This document shows positions 9,038 through 18,301 of a stretch of DNA of 64,000 nucleotides, one piece after another (positions within the stretch are counted from its first letter, which is position 1; every line of letters begins with the position of its first letter). Below the pieces are notes generated by a model. The model was not told where the DNA came from, did no database searches, and worked only from the letters and a program-made list of their open reading frames with translations. The DNA is from TMED14 sp002167805 (GTDB taxonomy: Bacteria; Bacteroidota; Bacteroidia; Flavobacteriales; Schleiferiaceae), in assembly GCA_965655795.1 (NCBI GenBank), contig CBFHHY010000009.1, positions 1 through 64,000 on the forward strand, given 5' to 3'. Both the position numbers and the translations under genes were made by a program.

Positions 9038-10585
9038 TTATAATGGAATATTACCATGTTTACGCTTTGGCGGCTCAACAACTTTATTTTCCAGTATATC
9101 AAACGCTTTGATCAACTTAAAACGGGTCTCTTTAGGCTCTATTACTTCATCCAGAAAACCTCTCGCTGCAGCTTTATAAGGATTTGCAAACTCTGAGGCG
9201 TATTGATTTTCTTTTTTCTTCCAAGTGGTCTCTGGGTCCTCTGAATTTCTTATTTCGTCTTTAAAAATAATTTCTGCAGCGCCCTTAGACCCCATGACCG
9301 CGATTTCAGCGCTAGGCCATGCATAATTCATGTCTGCACCAATGTGCTTGGAATTCATTACATCATATGCTCCGCCATAAGCCTTTCTTGTGATTACTGT
9401 AATCCGTGGAACGGTTGCCTCAGAAAAAGCGAAAAGAAGCTTAGCCCCATTTGTTATTACTCCATTCCATTCTTGATCTGTGCCCGGCAAAAATCCAGGT
9501 ACATCTTCAAGCACTAATAAAGGAATATTAAAAGCATCACAAAAGCGAACAAACCGAGCGCCTTTTCTGCTGGCTTGATTATCTAATACGCCGGCTAGAA
9601 ATAAAGGCTGATTAGCCACTATGCCTAATGACCGGCCCGCAAGACGAGCAAAACCGACAACTATATTTTCGGCCCAATTTTCATGGACTTCAAAAAAGGA
9701 ATCTGAATCTGCGATTTCATTGATAATCTCTCTCATATCATAAGACTTCTCAGAACTAATAGGAATTATTTCTTCTAATACAGGCCTAGATTCATCCATA
9801 GACTCGTATCCATATTTTGGGACTAAATCTTCACAATTTTGAGGTAAGAATGATAGCAGTTTTTTAAAACCTGTAATTGCTGAGGGTTCATCTTTATATG
9901 AAAAATGAGAGACTCCACTTTTTGATGCGTGAGTTTCTGAACCTCCCAGAGATTCAGAACTCACCTCTTCATGAGTAACTGTTTTAACCACATTAGGGCC
10001 AGTAACAAACATATAGCTAGTGCTATCAACCATTCCAACGAAATCCGTTAATGCTGGAGAATAAACCGCCCCTCCTGCACATGGACCCATGATCAAACTC
10101 AATTGTGGAATTACACCTGAAGCCTTTGTATTTCTAAAAAAAATATCTGCATATCCCCCCAAAGAGACAACACCTTCTTGAATTCGGGCACCACCTGAAT
10201 CGTTCAAGCCAATAATAGGAACCCCATTTTGTAGTGCTAAATCCATGATTCTACATATTTTTTCAGCGTGTGCCTCCGCCAATGAACCGCCCAAAACAGT
10301 AAAATCTTGAGCATAGGCATAAACTGACCTTTGATCAACTCTTCCAAATGCTGTTATTACACCGTCACCAAGAAAATTTTTTTTATCTAATCCAAAAAGT
10401 GTGCTCCTATGAGTGACCATTTGACCAATCTCTTCAAATTCACCATTATCAAAAAGTAACTCTAATCTTTCACGAGCCGTAAGCTTTCCTTTAGCATGCT
10501 GGGCTTCTATTCTCTTTTTCCCTCCGCCTTGTCGTGCTTGCTTTCTTAAGGATTTTAATTTATCTAAGGATTCCTTCTTTGACAT
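9038..10585 (-). CDS. Acyl-CoA carboxylase carboxyltransferase (beta) subunit, propionyl-CoA carboxylase type
   Basis: This subunit moves the carboxyl group from biotin to an acyl-CoA, most likely propionyl-CoA to methylmalonyl-CoA. The 515 residues form two crotonase-fold halves. The N-terminal half carries GGARIQEG and GPCAGGAVYSPALTDF, and the C-terminal half carries PGFLPGTDQEWNGVI and the GGAYDVMNSKHIGADM segment typical of PccB-like proteins. The C-terminus KHGNIPL is also common in this family. No biotin carboxylase or carrier gene is adjacent. A PduO-type cobalamin adenosyltransferase at 24610 fits a propionyl-CoA to succinyl-CoA route. Geranyl- or methylcrotonyl-CoA specificity cannot be excluded from sequence alone. 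Confidence 0.92.
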   Translation of the reverse strand: MSKKESLDKLKSLRKQARQGGGKKRIEAQHAKGKLTARERLELLFDNGEFEEIGQMVTHRSTLFGLDKKNFLGDGVITAFGRVDQRSVYAYAQDFTVLGGSLAEAHAEKICRIMDLALQNGVPIIGLNDSGGARIQEGVVSLGGYADIFFRNTKASGVIPQLSLIMGPCAGGAVYSPALTDFVGMVDSTSYMFVTGPNVVKTVTHEEVSSESLGGSETHASKSGVSHFSYKDEPSAITGFKKLLSFLPQNCEDLVPKYGYESMDESRPVLEEIIPISSEKSYDMREIINEIADSDSFFEVHENWAENIVVGFARLAGRSLGIVANQPLFLAGVLDNQASRKGARFVRFCDAFNIPLLVLEDVPGFLPGTDQEWNGVITNGAKLLFAFSEATVPRITVITRKAYGGAYDVMNSKHIGADMNYAWPSAEIAVMGSKGAAEIIFKDEIRNSEDPETTWKKKENQYASEFANPYKAAARGFLDEVIEPKETRFKLIKAFDILENKVVEPPKRKHGNIPL

Positions 10586-10625
10586 GATAACGAAGTTAGT
10601 CCCAAATAATTAAAGGTTTGTTGCT

Positions 10626-12422
10626 TCAATCATTTAATCTTAAAACTGCTAAAAAAGCATCTTGAGGGATTTCTACATTCCCTAGCTGCCTCATTCGCTT
10701 TTTGCCTTTTTTCTGCTTCTCTAGTAATTTTCTTTTACGGGTAATATCGCCACCATAACATCTGGCCGTCACATCTTTTCTTAGAGCACTTAGTGTCTCT
10801 CTTGCAATTATTTTCGCTCCAATCGCAGCTTGAATTGCGATAACAAATTGCTGACGAGGTATTAATTCTTTTAATTTCTCACAGAGCCTTCTGCCAATAT
10901 CATGGCTGTGTTCTTTATGAATAAGAGCGCTTAGTGCGTCAATGGGCTCGGAATTTAACAAAATATCCACTTTAACAAGTTGAGATGATTTATACCCAAT
11001 CGGTTGATAATCAAAGCTCGCATAGCCTCTACTAATTGTTTTGAGACGATCATAAAAATCAAATACAATCTCAGCTAGAGGCATATCAAAAGAGAGCTCA
11101 ACGCGGTCGGTAGTTAAATAGGATTGGCCCGTAATAACACCCCTTTTATCAATACATAAATTCATAACACCTCCCACATATTCCGACTTTGTGATTATTT
11201 GAGCCTTAATAAATGGCTCTTCAATTCTATCCAATCCCGAGGGCTCTGGATAATCAGAGGGGTTATTAACCAGAAACATAGAGTCTGGACTTGACTTATT
11301 GTATGCTTGATATGACACGTTAGGTACAGTTGTTATAACTGTCATATTAAATTCGCGCTCAAGGCGTTCTTGAATTATTTCTAAATGTAGCATGCCTAAA
11401 AAACCACAACGAAAACCATACCCTAAAGCCGCAGAAGTTTCTGCTTCAAATGATAGTGAGGCATCATTCAGCCTTAACTTCTCTAGAGATGCCCTTAACT
11501 CCTCAAATTCTTCTGTGTCGACGGGATAAATCCCGGCAAAAACCATAGGTTTCACATCTTCGAAGCCAGCTAATGCTTTGAGCGCAGGGTTTTCAACTGA
11601 TGTAATTGTATCGCCAACTTTTACCTCTTTTGCCTCTTTAATTCCAGAAATAATATAACCAACATCTCCTGCTAAAAGCTCATTTTTCGGATCTTTGTTC
11701 AATCGTAAAATTCCAATTTCATCAGCAGAATAGGTTCTACCTGTTGCCATAAATTTTACTTTTTCTCCCTTGCTGATTTTTCCACTTGACACCCTAAATA
11801 TTGCTTCTATTCCACGGAAAGGATTAAAAACAGAATCAAAAATAACCGCCTGCAAAGGCGCGTTAACATCGCCCTTTGGTGAAGGGATTCGTGTCAAAAT
11901 AGCCTCTAGTAAGTTTGGTATCCCATCGCCTGTTTTCGCCGAAACGCTTAAAATGTCTTCTCTCTTACAACCAATTAACTCAATAATTTGATCCGCTACA
12001 TCTTCTGGGTTTGCACTAGGTAAATCAATTTTGTTCATTATTGGAATAATCTCCAAATCATGCTCTATAGCCAGATATAAATTTGAAATCGTTTGTGCTT
12101 GTATCCCTTGAGCTGCGTCGACTATCAAAAGAGCACCTTCACATGCGGATATTGACCTGCTTACTTCATAGCTAAAATCTACATGTCCAGGAGTGTCTAT
12201 AAGATTAAAACGATAATCCTGTCCATCATGCAAGTAATCCATTTGAATTGCATGACTCTTTATTGTGATCCCTCTTTCTCTTTCGAGATCCATATTATCA
12301 AGCAGTTGATCTTTTTGCTCACGTGCAGAAACTGTTTGAGTCTCCTCCATCAAGCGATCAGCAAGAGTGCTTTTCCCGTGATCAATGTGTGCAATAATGC
12401 AAAAATTCCGAATATCCTTCAT
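10626..12422 (-). CDS. lepA: Elongation factor 4 (back-translocating GTPase LepA)
   Basis: LepA is a ribosome-associated GTPase resembling EF-G, implicated in initiation and 30S biogenesis. I start it at the ATG at 12422 (MKDIRNFCIIAHIDHGKSTL), giving 598 residues, the family norm; the longer frame from 12470 adds 16 unconserved residues. G1 AHIDHGKS, G3 DTPGHVDF and G4 NKIDLP are present, and the LepA-specific C-terminal domain (KKGKKRMRQLGNVEIPQDAFLAVL) is complete. A TACCTTTG element lies 12 bases before the start. parB begins 80 bases away on the opposite strand. Confidence 0.97.
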   Translation of the reverse strand: MKDIRNFCIIAHIDHGKSTLADRLMEETQTVSAREQKDQLLDNMDLERERGITIKSHAIQMDYLHDGQDYRFNLIDTPGHVDFSYEVSRSISACEGALLIVDAAQGIQAQTISNLYLAIEHDLEIIPIMNKIDLPSANPEDVADQIIELIGCKREDILSVSAKTGDGIPNLLEAILTRIPSPKGDVNAPLQAVIFDSVFNPFRGIEAIFRVSSGKISKGEKVKFMATGRTYSADEIGILRLNKDPKNELLAGDVGYIISGIKEAKEVKVGDTITSVENPALKALAGFEDVKPMVFAGIYPVDTEEFEELRASLEKLRLNDASLSFEAETSAALGYGFRCGFLGMLHLEIIQERLEREFNMTVITTVPNVSYQAYNKSSPDSMFLVNNPSDYPEPSGLDRIEEPFIKAQIITKSEYVGGVMNLCIDKRGVITGQSYLTTDRVELSFDMPLAEIVFDFYDRLKTISRGYASFDYQPIGYKSSQLVKVDILLNSEPIDALSALIHKEHSHDIGRRLCEKLKELIPRQQFVIAIQAAIGAKIIARETLSALRKDVTARCYGGDITRKRKLLEKQKKGKKRMRQLGNVEIPQDAFLAVLRLND

Positions 12423-12434
12423 GGTTATTGGGCG

Positions 12435-12442
12435 CAAAGGTA
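12435..12442 (-). promoter_or_regulatory. Candidate -7 element for lepA
   Basis: On the minus strand this reads TACCTTTG, an exact TAnnTTTG match 12 bases upstream of the chosen lepA start. At the correct -33 distance the sequence is TTTT rather than TTTG, so support is partial. Its position favours the ATG at 12422 over the upstream frame. Confidence 0.4.
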
Positions 12443-12502
12443 AGCTATCATGGAATGTAGAAAATATCAAATTATATGTCTTTTAATTACGATATTTGAT
12501 TT

Positions 12503-13369
12503 ATGTCTTTACCTAAACGTCCGGCCATGGGCCGCGGGCTATCCGCACTATTAAAACCTGATTCAGGTCAGGTCCAAGAAACTGTATCCTCAGAAAAAAT
12601 TATCTCTGACTCTTTTCTCTTAGATATCACCAAAATTGAACCTAACCCCTCGCAACCCAGAACCAATTTTGAAGAGGACTTAATAAATGACTTAGCCATT
12701 TCTATAGAATCTTTAGGAATTATTCAGCCCATTACAGTTAGGAGCATTGAAGATGGGCATTATCAAATTATCTCTGGAGAGAGAAGGTACAGGGCAGCCA
12801 AAATTGTTGGTCTAAAAAGCATTCCTGTTTTTGTGCGCGTGGCTGATGATCAAGAAGCTCTGGAAATGGCCTTGGTTGAAAATATTCAAAGACGCGATTT
12901 GGATCCAATGGAAATAGCCCTTTCGTACAATAGACTAATGACAGATTGTAACCTAACTCAGCAGCAAACTTCTGACAGAGTTGGCAAAAATCGATCAACT
13001 GTTGCTAACTACATCGGCCTTCTAAAGCTGTCTCCTCTTGTCCAAGCCGGCTTACGAGATCGAGATATTACAATGGGACATGCAAGAGCTCTTGTAGGAA
13101 TATCCGAAAATTCACAAAGAGATAATCTTTATCATCAATGCATTAAAGGATCTTGGAGTGTTCGCCAGCTGGAAAAAGCCGTTAGGAACTTAACACAGGA
13201 AAAGCAATTGCAAAAAGGTTCTCAAAATATCGAGGCTGCAGATATATTCCAAAAAAAACTCGGACTCGACGCCAAGGTTAAGATTAAGCCTGATGGAGGA
13301 GGGCAAATAATTTTGAGTTTCAAAAACCTTGATGAGCTCTCAAGAGCTCTTGAGAGAATGGACGATTAA
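12503..13369 (+). CDS. parB: Chromosome-partitioning protein ParB
   Basis: ParB is the CTP-dependent DNA clamp that loads at parS sites and organises the origin region. The 288-residue protein starts with a GRGLSALL segment and carries the CTP-binding motifs GERRYRAA and ENIQRRDLDPMEIA. A helix-turn-helix follows (TQQQTSDRVGKNRSTVANYI), then a C-terminal dimerisation domain. No parA lies beside it, although parA-parB is the usual order; parA must be elsewhere. It is flanked by divergent lepA and the convergent S46 peptidase gene, whose stop is only 3 bases away. I found no convincing parS in the window. Confidence 0.95.
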   Translation: MSLPKRPAMGRGLSALLKPDSGQVQETVSSEKIISDSFLLDITKIEPNPSQPRTNFEEDLINDLAISIESLGIIQPITVRSIEDGHYQIISGERRYRAAKIVGLKSIPVFVRVADDQEALEMALVENIQRRDLDPMEIALSYNRLMTDCNLTQQQTSDRVGKNRSTVANYIGLLKLSPLVQAGLRDRDITMGHARALVGISENSQRDNLYHQCIKGSWSVRQLEKAVRNLTQEKQLQKGSQNIEAADIFQKKLGLDAKVKIKPDGGGQIILSFKNLDELSRALERMDD

Positions 13370-13371
13370 AT

Positions 13372-15507
13372 CTAGTTCAATACCATTTCATCAATAAGGT
13401 GTTTGGCACCAGCGTATTTATCTACAATAAACAATACATAGCGAATATCTACGCTAATGGTACGTTGAATTTGATCTTCAAAAAAGATATCTCCTGACAT
13501 TGCTTCCCAGTTTCCATCAAATGCTACTCCAATCAACTCTCCTTTTGCATTAATGAGTGGTGATCCTGAATTCCCTCCAGTAATGTCATTGTTAGAAATA
13601 AGTCCGACAGGCAAATCTCCATTTTTATCTGCATATTGACCATAGTCCTTATTCTGATAGAGCTCTTTCAGCTTTTTCGGCACAAAGAATTCTGGATTCG
13701 TTTCGTCTTCTTTTTCCATAACACCGGAAAGAGTAGTGTAATAATCATATGTCACACCATCTTTTGGTTCATATGAACCAATGCTACCATATGTCATTCT
13801 CATCGTACTGTTTGCATCAGGTGACCAGTCCTCATTAGGTAGCATTTCTCTTAGGCCTTTGGTCAAAAGTCTATATCCTTTTTCCTTTTTTGAAGAAAGC
13901 TCCTCATTCATTGAGCCAAAATATGATTTTCTAAAATCTTTAGCTATTTGAACGAGCGGATCATCTGCGAGAGTAGAACTATCAGGATTTAAGAGAAAAC
14001 TCATAAACCGGTCTTCAGACATAAAAATAGAAGTTTCATAAATGCGATTTGCATATGCCTCAAATGAGCTATCCGTTTCTTTTACTTTCTTTAAAAAATC
14101 TGGCTGTTGGTATTTGGAGATTTTATTTGAATACATTTTAAATAATGTCGCCATTAAATCACGATCACACTCAGCATGAAATTCGGAAAAATGGGCTTTT
14201 GCTCCCTCCAAAATTCTAGGACGAATTTTTTCTAGCATCGCTGGGTTTTCAAGTGCACGTTCTAATCCGCCTAATGCCCGATATGCAAATAGTGCTGATG
14301 ATGGGCCGGTAATTAGTGCCTCAACTAAATAAACTCTATTTTTTACCGTTGAGTCGCTTCCTGAATAGTATTCTTTTAATAATGATAAAGTCTCACCATA
14401 TTCAGATTTTCGTTTCTCATCCTTTGAGACCCAGTTCACAAATCTTGATTCTAAATCAGTTTTTTTCTCAAAAACATTATTCTTAATTAATTGCTCCGTT
14501 TGGCCGATGTAATATTTCCAGTAGTTTGCTGTTTTCGCGTAGGATGAAGCTAGTATAATCTTTGTCTTAGGATCCGCGTTCATGTAACTTCTCATTACCT
14601 TTAATTTTTCGTCACGAACCTCCACAACAGAAGGATTGTAAATATCTATTGCCTGCTGAACACCCAAACTCGAAAGGTATCGATCAGTACTTCCTGGATA
14701 TCCCCATACCATTGTAAAATCGCCTTCTTCAACTCCTTTTAAACTAATAGGTAAAGAATGCTTGGGGCGCAAAGGAATATTGTCTTCGCTATAGTCTGCT
14801 CCTTTACCGTCTTTGTTTGAATAAACTCTAAATATTGAGAAGTCTCCTGTTTGTCGTGGCCACATCCAATTATCTGTATCTCCACCATATTTACCTACAC
14901 TGCTTGGCGGTGCGCCAACCAAACGTACGTCACTAAATTTTTCATAAACAAATAAATAAAACTCATTACCATGATAAAAAGATTCAACGGAGGCCTGGTA
15001 ATCAGTCTTTTCCGTCGCTTTCGATGTTAGGGCTCTTGAGGCTGCCGATATGGCCATAGCTCTCTCTCTTTCTGACATCGTATCGCTAAGTGATTTATTT
15101 ATTTCTTTTGAAACATCTTCGATCCTAATCAAAAAATTTACAAAAAGCCCGGGGTTAGATTTCTCTTCCTGCAGGTTCATGGCCCAAAAACCATCTTCGA
15201 GATAATTATTTTCTAGAGTAGAGTGTTTTTGAATTGCATCATATCCACAATGATGGTTTGTTAAAATTAAACCTTGATTTGAAATCACCTCACCGGTACA
15301 AAAACCGCCAAAAGAAACTATTGCATCTTTTAAAGAACCATTATTTACATCATACAAATCTTTTGCGGAGAGTTTTAGTCCCGCCTTTTTCATATTCTTG
15401 TAATTAAGTTTCTTTAATAATAAAGGAATCCACATCCCTTCATCAGCACTTACTGGATTTGGAAAAAGTAGTAATAGAGCTAGTAGGCAAACAAGTATTT
15501 TTTTCAT
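13372..15507 (-). CDS. S46 dipeptidyl peptidase, DPP7-like
   Basis: This secreted or periplasmic serine peptidase should release dipeptides from oligopeptide N-termini. I start it at 15507, where MKKILVCLLALLLLF begins a signal peptide (cleavage near residue 20); the longer frame from 15576 adds 23 residues without export character. Length 711. The catalytic histidine is in TNHHCGYDAI (H86) and the nucleophile is S647 in GGNSGSP. Residue 665, 18 residues after the serine, is glycine (FDGNWE). In Porphyromonas S46 enzymes this position is Gly673 in DPP7 and Arg673 in DPP11. A preference for hydrophobic rather than acidic P1 residues is therefore predicted. It follows the DUF3050 gene by 41 bases. 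Confidence 0.93.
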   Translation of the reverse strand: MKKILVCLLALLLLFPNPVSADEGMWIPLLLKKLNYKNMKKAGLKLSAKDLYDVNNGSLKDAIVSFGGFCTGEVISNQGLILTNHHCGYDAIQKHSTLENNYLEDGFWAMNLQEEKSNPGLFVNFLIRIEDVSKEINKSLSDTMSERERAMAISAASRALTSKATEKTDYQASVESFYHGNEFYLFVYEKFSDVRLVGAPPSSVGKYGGDTDNWMWPRQTGDFSIFRVYSNKDGKGADYSEDNIPLRPKHSLPISLKGVEEGDFTMVWGYPGSTDRYLSSLGVQQAIDIYNPSVVEVRDEKLKVMRSYMNADPKTKIILASSYAKTANYWKYYIGQTEQLIKNNVFEKKTDLESRFVNWVSKDEKRKSEYGETLSLLKEYYSGSDSTVKNRVYLVEALITGPSSALFAYRALGGLERALENPAMLEKIRPRILEGAKAHFSEFHAECDRDLMATLFKMYSNKISKYQQPDFLKKVKETDSSFEAYANRIYETSIFMSEDRFMSFLLNPDSSTLADDPLVQIAKDFRKSYFGSMNEELSSKKEKGYRLLTKGLREMLPNEDWSPDANSTMRMTYGSIGSYEPKDGVTYDYYTTLSGVMEKEDETNPEFFVPKKLKELYQNKDYGQYADKNGDLPVGLISNNDITGGNSGSPLINAKGELIGVAFDGNWEAMSGDIFFEDQIQRTISVDIRYVLFIVDKYAGAKHLIDEMVLN

Positions 15508-15548
15508 AGGAGAGCGAAGATAATAATTGTAATCTAAATGCTGTGATC

Positions 15549-16334
15549 TCAAATTTTGGAGTGAATACGATCCCAAAGTGTAAGTCTTGCTTTTAAAGCT
15601 TCCATACTGGCGGCCTCAACTTCTTGCCACTTTATATCATCGTCCTGACATAAGTTATGTATCATTTTCAAAGCCATTGGGCCATGCTCATCTCCATCAA
15701 GCTCAATGTGCCGATCCAAATAATAAACAAATGCAGAAAGCTCTGAGGGGTGGTCCTCATAAAGTTTTTTAACCAAAGAGGTGAACATATCAGGAATCAA
15801 ATCCTCTCTACCAAATGTAAATGCTGCTGCAATTTCGTGGGTCTTTCCACGCTTAATGATTTTTTGAGTACTTCTTATAAAATTCATACAATCCTCATCT
15901 GCTTCTGAGATGTTAAAGCGAACTATTTCCCTTTGATTAAAACCTTCCTCTAGCTTTTGAACAAATTTTATAATAGGTCGAGTTTTAGCACCGGCTTGCC
16001 TCATTGCATCTAGATATAGTTCATAATGACTTGCAGGATTCCCATTCAAGTCAACATCACTTTCTTCAGCACAAACTATTTCATTTATTAATTTTCTTGA
16101 TGACCTATCTTTTGTTGGTGTCCATGCTGATTTAATAGATGTTAAATCTTGCTGCAATGCTTTTAGCAAGCTCATAAAATCCCAAACTGCATATATATGA
16201 TGCTCCATGAAAACACGAACTTCTGATAATGATTTCATTGATGAATATAACTGGTGATTTAGAATTTCTTTTCTTAATGGATCTATCTTTCTATTAAGAC
16301 TTATTAGTCGAAAATCCGTATTCAGATCTTGCAT
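15549..16334 (-). CDS. DUF3050 family protein
   Basis: The protein has 261 residues and no signal peptide or membrane segment. The segment FMEHHIYAVWDFMSLLKALQ near residues 42-61, with its paired histidines, and the later histidine- and aspartate-rich helices (YYLDRHIELDGDEHGPMAL) are characteristic of DUF3050. This all-helical family resembles the TenA/haem-oxygenase-like di-metal fold. The arrangement of His, Glu and Asp suggests a metal-binding oxidase or oxygenase, but no substrate is established. It begins 1 base after the DUF2480 gene and is probably cotranscribed with the suf-HMG-CoA synthase genes upstream. Confidence 0.8.
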   Translation of the reverse strand: MQDLNTDFRLISLNRKIDPLRKEILNHQLYSSMKSLSEVRVFMEHHIYAVWDFMSLLKALQQDLTSIKSAWTPTKDRSSRKLINEIVCAEESDVDLNGNPASHYELYLDAMRQAGAKTRPIIKFVQKLEEGFNQREIVRFNISEADEDCMNFIRSTQKIIKRGKTHEIAAAFTFGREDLIPDMFTSLVKKLYEDHPSELSAFVYYLDRHIELDGDEHGPMALKMIHNLCQDDDIKWQEVEAASMEALKARLTLWDRIHSKI

Positions 16335-16335
16335 T

Positions 16336-16842
16336 TTATTTTTTGTTCGATTTTATTAATATGTTACTACATGCTTCACCATACATCAATTTCTGTGCTG
16401 TTAAACTTAAATGCATTGCGGCTTGCAAATATGCAGAGTCGGGCACCGGGTATTGACCGCATCCTTTTAACAATACTTTTTTCCCTGAGAAATCTGACCA
16501 ATGGACACGAGATAATCGCTGGGCATAATAAGCCTGAAGCGCTTCGTTTTTGCTACCAGAAGTAACATACAAAGCTTCTTTAGCAACTGAATTGGAGGCC
16601 ATTGGCCAAATCCATTGAGGTAATATTGCCTCTTTTGAGCAAAAAAAAGTAACTAATTGATCCCTAAAAATTGAGGGGTCCATTTTTGCAAAAAAATCTC
16701 TACATTTTTTTTCTCGCATCACACCATTGTCGAGCATCGGGGCAAGATCAAACTCAGAAATTCCTGCTGGGGGGAAATAATCTTCAAGGTCAAACACCAC
16801 CAAAGATTTTGATTCTGAAACCCTATTTCTTATTTCTTCCAT
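16336..16842 (-). CDS. DUF2480 family protein
   Basis: This 168-residue cytosolic protein belongs to a family essentially confined to Bacteroidota. It shows the family opening FDLEDYFPP, then DNGVMREKKCRDFF, and a conserved end around GKKVLLKGCGQYPVPDSAYLQAA. Function is not established. In other Bacteroidota it is often found next to sufE and sufT-like genes, so a role in Fe-S cluster assembly is a fair inference. Here HMG-CoA synthase sits between it and sufT. It starts 10 bases after HMG-CoA synthase ends. Confidence 0.85.
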   Translation of the reverse strand: MEEIRNRVSESKSLVVFDLEDYFPPAGISEFDLAPMLDNGVMREKKCRDFFAKMDPSIFRDQLVTFFCSKEAILPQWIWPMASNSVAKEALYVTSGSKNEALQAYYAQRLSRVHWSDFSGKKVLLKGCGQYPVPDSAYLQAAMHLSLTAQKLMYGEACSNILIKSNKK

Positions 16843-16852
16843 CTTGAAAAAT

Positions 16853-18301
16853 TTATTTTATATCATAAAAACGATATCCAGTCTCCAGATCCTTTTCGCC
16901 AATTTTTTTTAGACTAAAACCACTAGTTTTTGAAATTGGCAATTCCAATTTACGTTGATGCAAATCTTCATAGGTTTTAAAATCGATTTTTATTGATGAG
17001 TTCAAACTATCAAATAAATTAATTCCATGTATTTGATTTTCAAACAAATTTTGTATTGTGCCTGAAAACACTTTTGACTTTGATCCAGAGCCATAGGATA
17101 AAAAGCCTATTCTCTTATTTTTAAGATTCTTTCCTTCTTCTGGACTCAAAGATATTTTGCTAAGGAATGCCATGAATATGGATGCTGTATACATATTTCC
17201 AATGCGTTGCGAAGCCTGCTCTCCTGGTGCTATTTTTTCCTTTATGATTTTTTTAAATAACTCTGATTTACTCCAAAGTCTTATAAACTGTCTTTTATCA
17301 CTTACCTCAGTTTCTTTCTCACCTATTGCTTTCTCGATCTCACTTAATCGGCCAGCTTTTCTGTAAAGATCCAAGGAAATCTCTGGCCACATTCTTCTGC
17401 CTTGAAAAGCATATGGCAAATGAAATATCATTCCATCCCAATCATCAAGTACGTTTTGCGATCTTTTATTTTCATACCGAATTAAAGCTTCCCGAACTCG
17501 AGAGACATAACATTCATTCGAAAAGGGGCCATCATAGATAGGAAATTCAAGAAATTGATCAATGATATTCATAGGTGTGCCCCAAAAGCCATCTGATTTG
17601 GATTCTAAACGTTTTACGACTTCATCAGTCAATTTTTCTAACCCAAGTAAATTTGAAGCCTCTTGTAATAATTCTAATTTTTTAAATGTTCTTCTAGGTT
17701 TAAAAAAGTCTCCAGTGCTTTGAATTGATACAGCAAAATCTGAATCCAAGGCTAAGATTCTTGGATTCTTGGAAAGGAGCATGGATACTGCTCCTGCACC
17801 CTGAGTGTATTCACCTGAACTAGATGGAGAATATTTTGCCACATCTGAAGCCACCACAATCGCTTTTCTATCTTTTTTTATCGAGACCCAATCAAGTGAG
17901 TTTTGAAATGCATCAACTGCGCCAACACAAGCAAAAGTCATGTCAACGACATCGCAATGTGATAAAGACCTAGGGCCATAATTAACTTCCAACTTTCTTT
18001 CAAGAAGATCCAACACATATGTTGATGTCGGTTTGGCGGCATCAACTGATGACTCCGTTCCCAGATAAATTCTTCCAATTTCCTTCGGGTTTAGACACTC
18101 GCGTTCAATCAATTTCCATACTGCATCAGCAGCAAGTGTAACAACGTCTTCATCTAAATCACAGACTGACATGGACTTAAGACCAAGACCAAACTTTAAT
18201 TTTTCAACTTCAAGACCTCTAGCTTCTGCCAAATCTTCTATCGGTAATGTCAATCTTGGTAAAGAAAAGTTGATGGCGTCAATCCCAACATTTTCATTCA
18301 T
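16853..18301 (-). CDS. Hydroxymethylglutaryl-CoA synthase family protein
   Basis: HMG-CoA synthase condenses acetyl-CoA with acetoacetyl-CoA, the first committed step to mevalonate and isoprenoids. The thiolase-fold catalytic triad can be read: E83 (GTESSVDA), C125 (TFACVGAVDA) and H294 (IFHLPYAF). The substrate-pocket segments DFFKPRRT and FPIYDGPFSNECY are also present. At 482 residues it is longer than typical bacterial MvaS (about 390), with additional sequence between residues 205-250 and 310-350. It overlaps sufT by 4 bases and precedes DUF2480. Because it is a long divergent form, a related C-C condensing role cannot be excluded. Confidence 0.85.
   Translation of the reverse strand: MNENVGIDAINFSLPRLTLPIEDLAEARGLEVEKLKFGLGLKSMSVCDLDEDVVTLAADAVWKLIERECLNPKEIGRIYLGTESSVDAAKPTSTYVLDLLERKLEVNYGPRSLSHCDVVDMTFACVGAVDAFQNSLDWVSIKKDRKAIVVASDVAKYSPSSSGEYTQGAGAVSMLLSKNPRILALDSDFAVSIQSTGDFFKPRRTFKKLELLQEASNLLGLEKLTDEVVKRLESKSDGFWGTPMNIIDQFLEFPIYDGPFSNECYVSRVREALIRYENKRSQNVLDDWDGMIFHLPYAFQGRRMWPEISLDLYRKAGRLSEIEKAIGEKETEVSDKRQFIRLWSKSELFKKIIKEKIAPGEQASQRIGNMYTASIFMAFLSKISLSPEEGKNLKNKRIGFLSYGSGSKSKVFSGTIQNLFENQIHGINLFDSLNSSIKIDFKTYEDLHQRKLELPISKTSGFSLKKIGEKDLETGYRFYDIK

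Noticed and set aside
8979..9179. Plus-strand 66-codon frame across tRNA-Gln
   Set aside because: It overlaps the tRNA and the 3' end of the carboxylase gene and has no family character.
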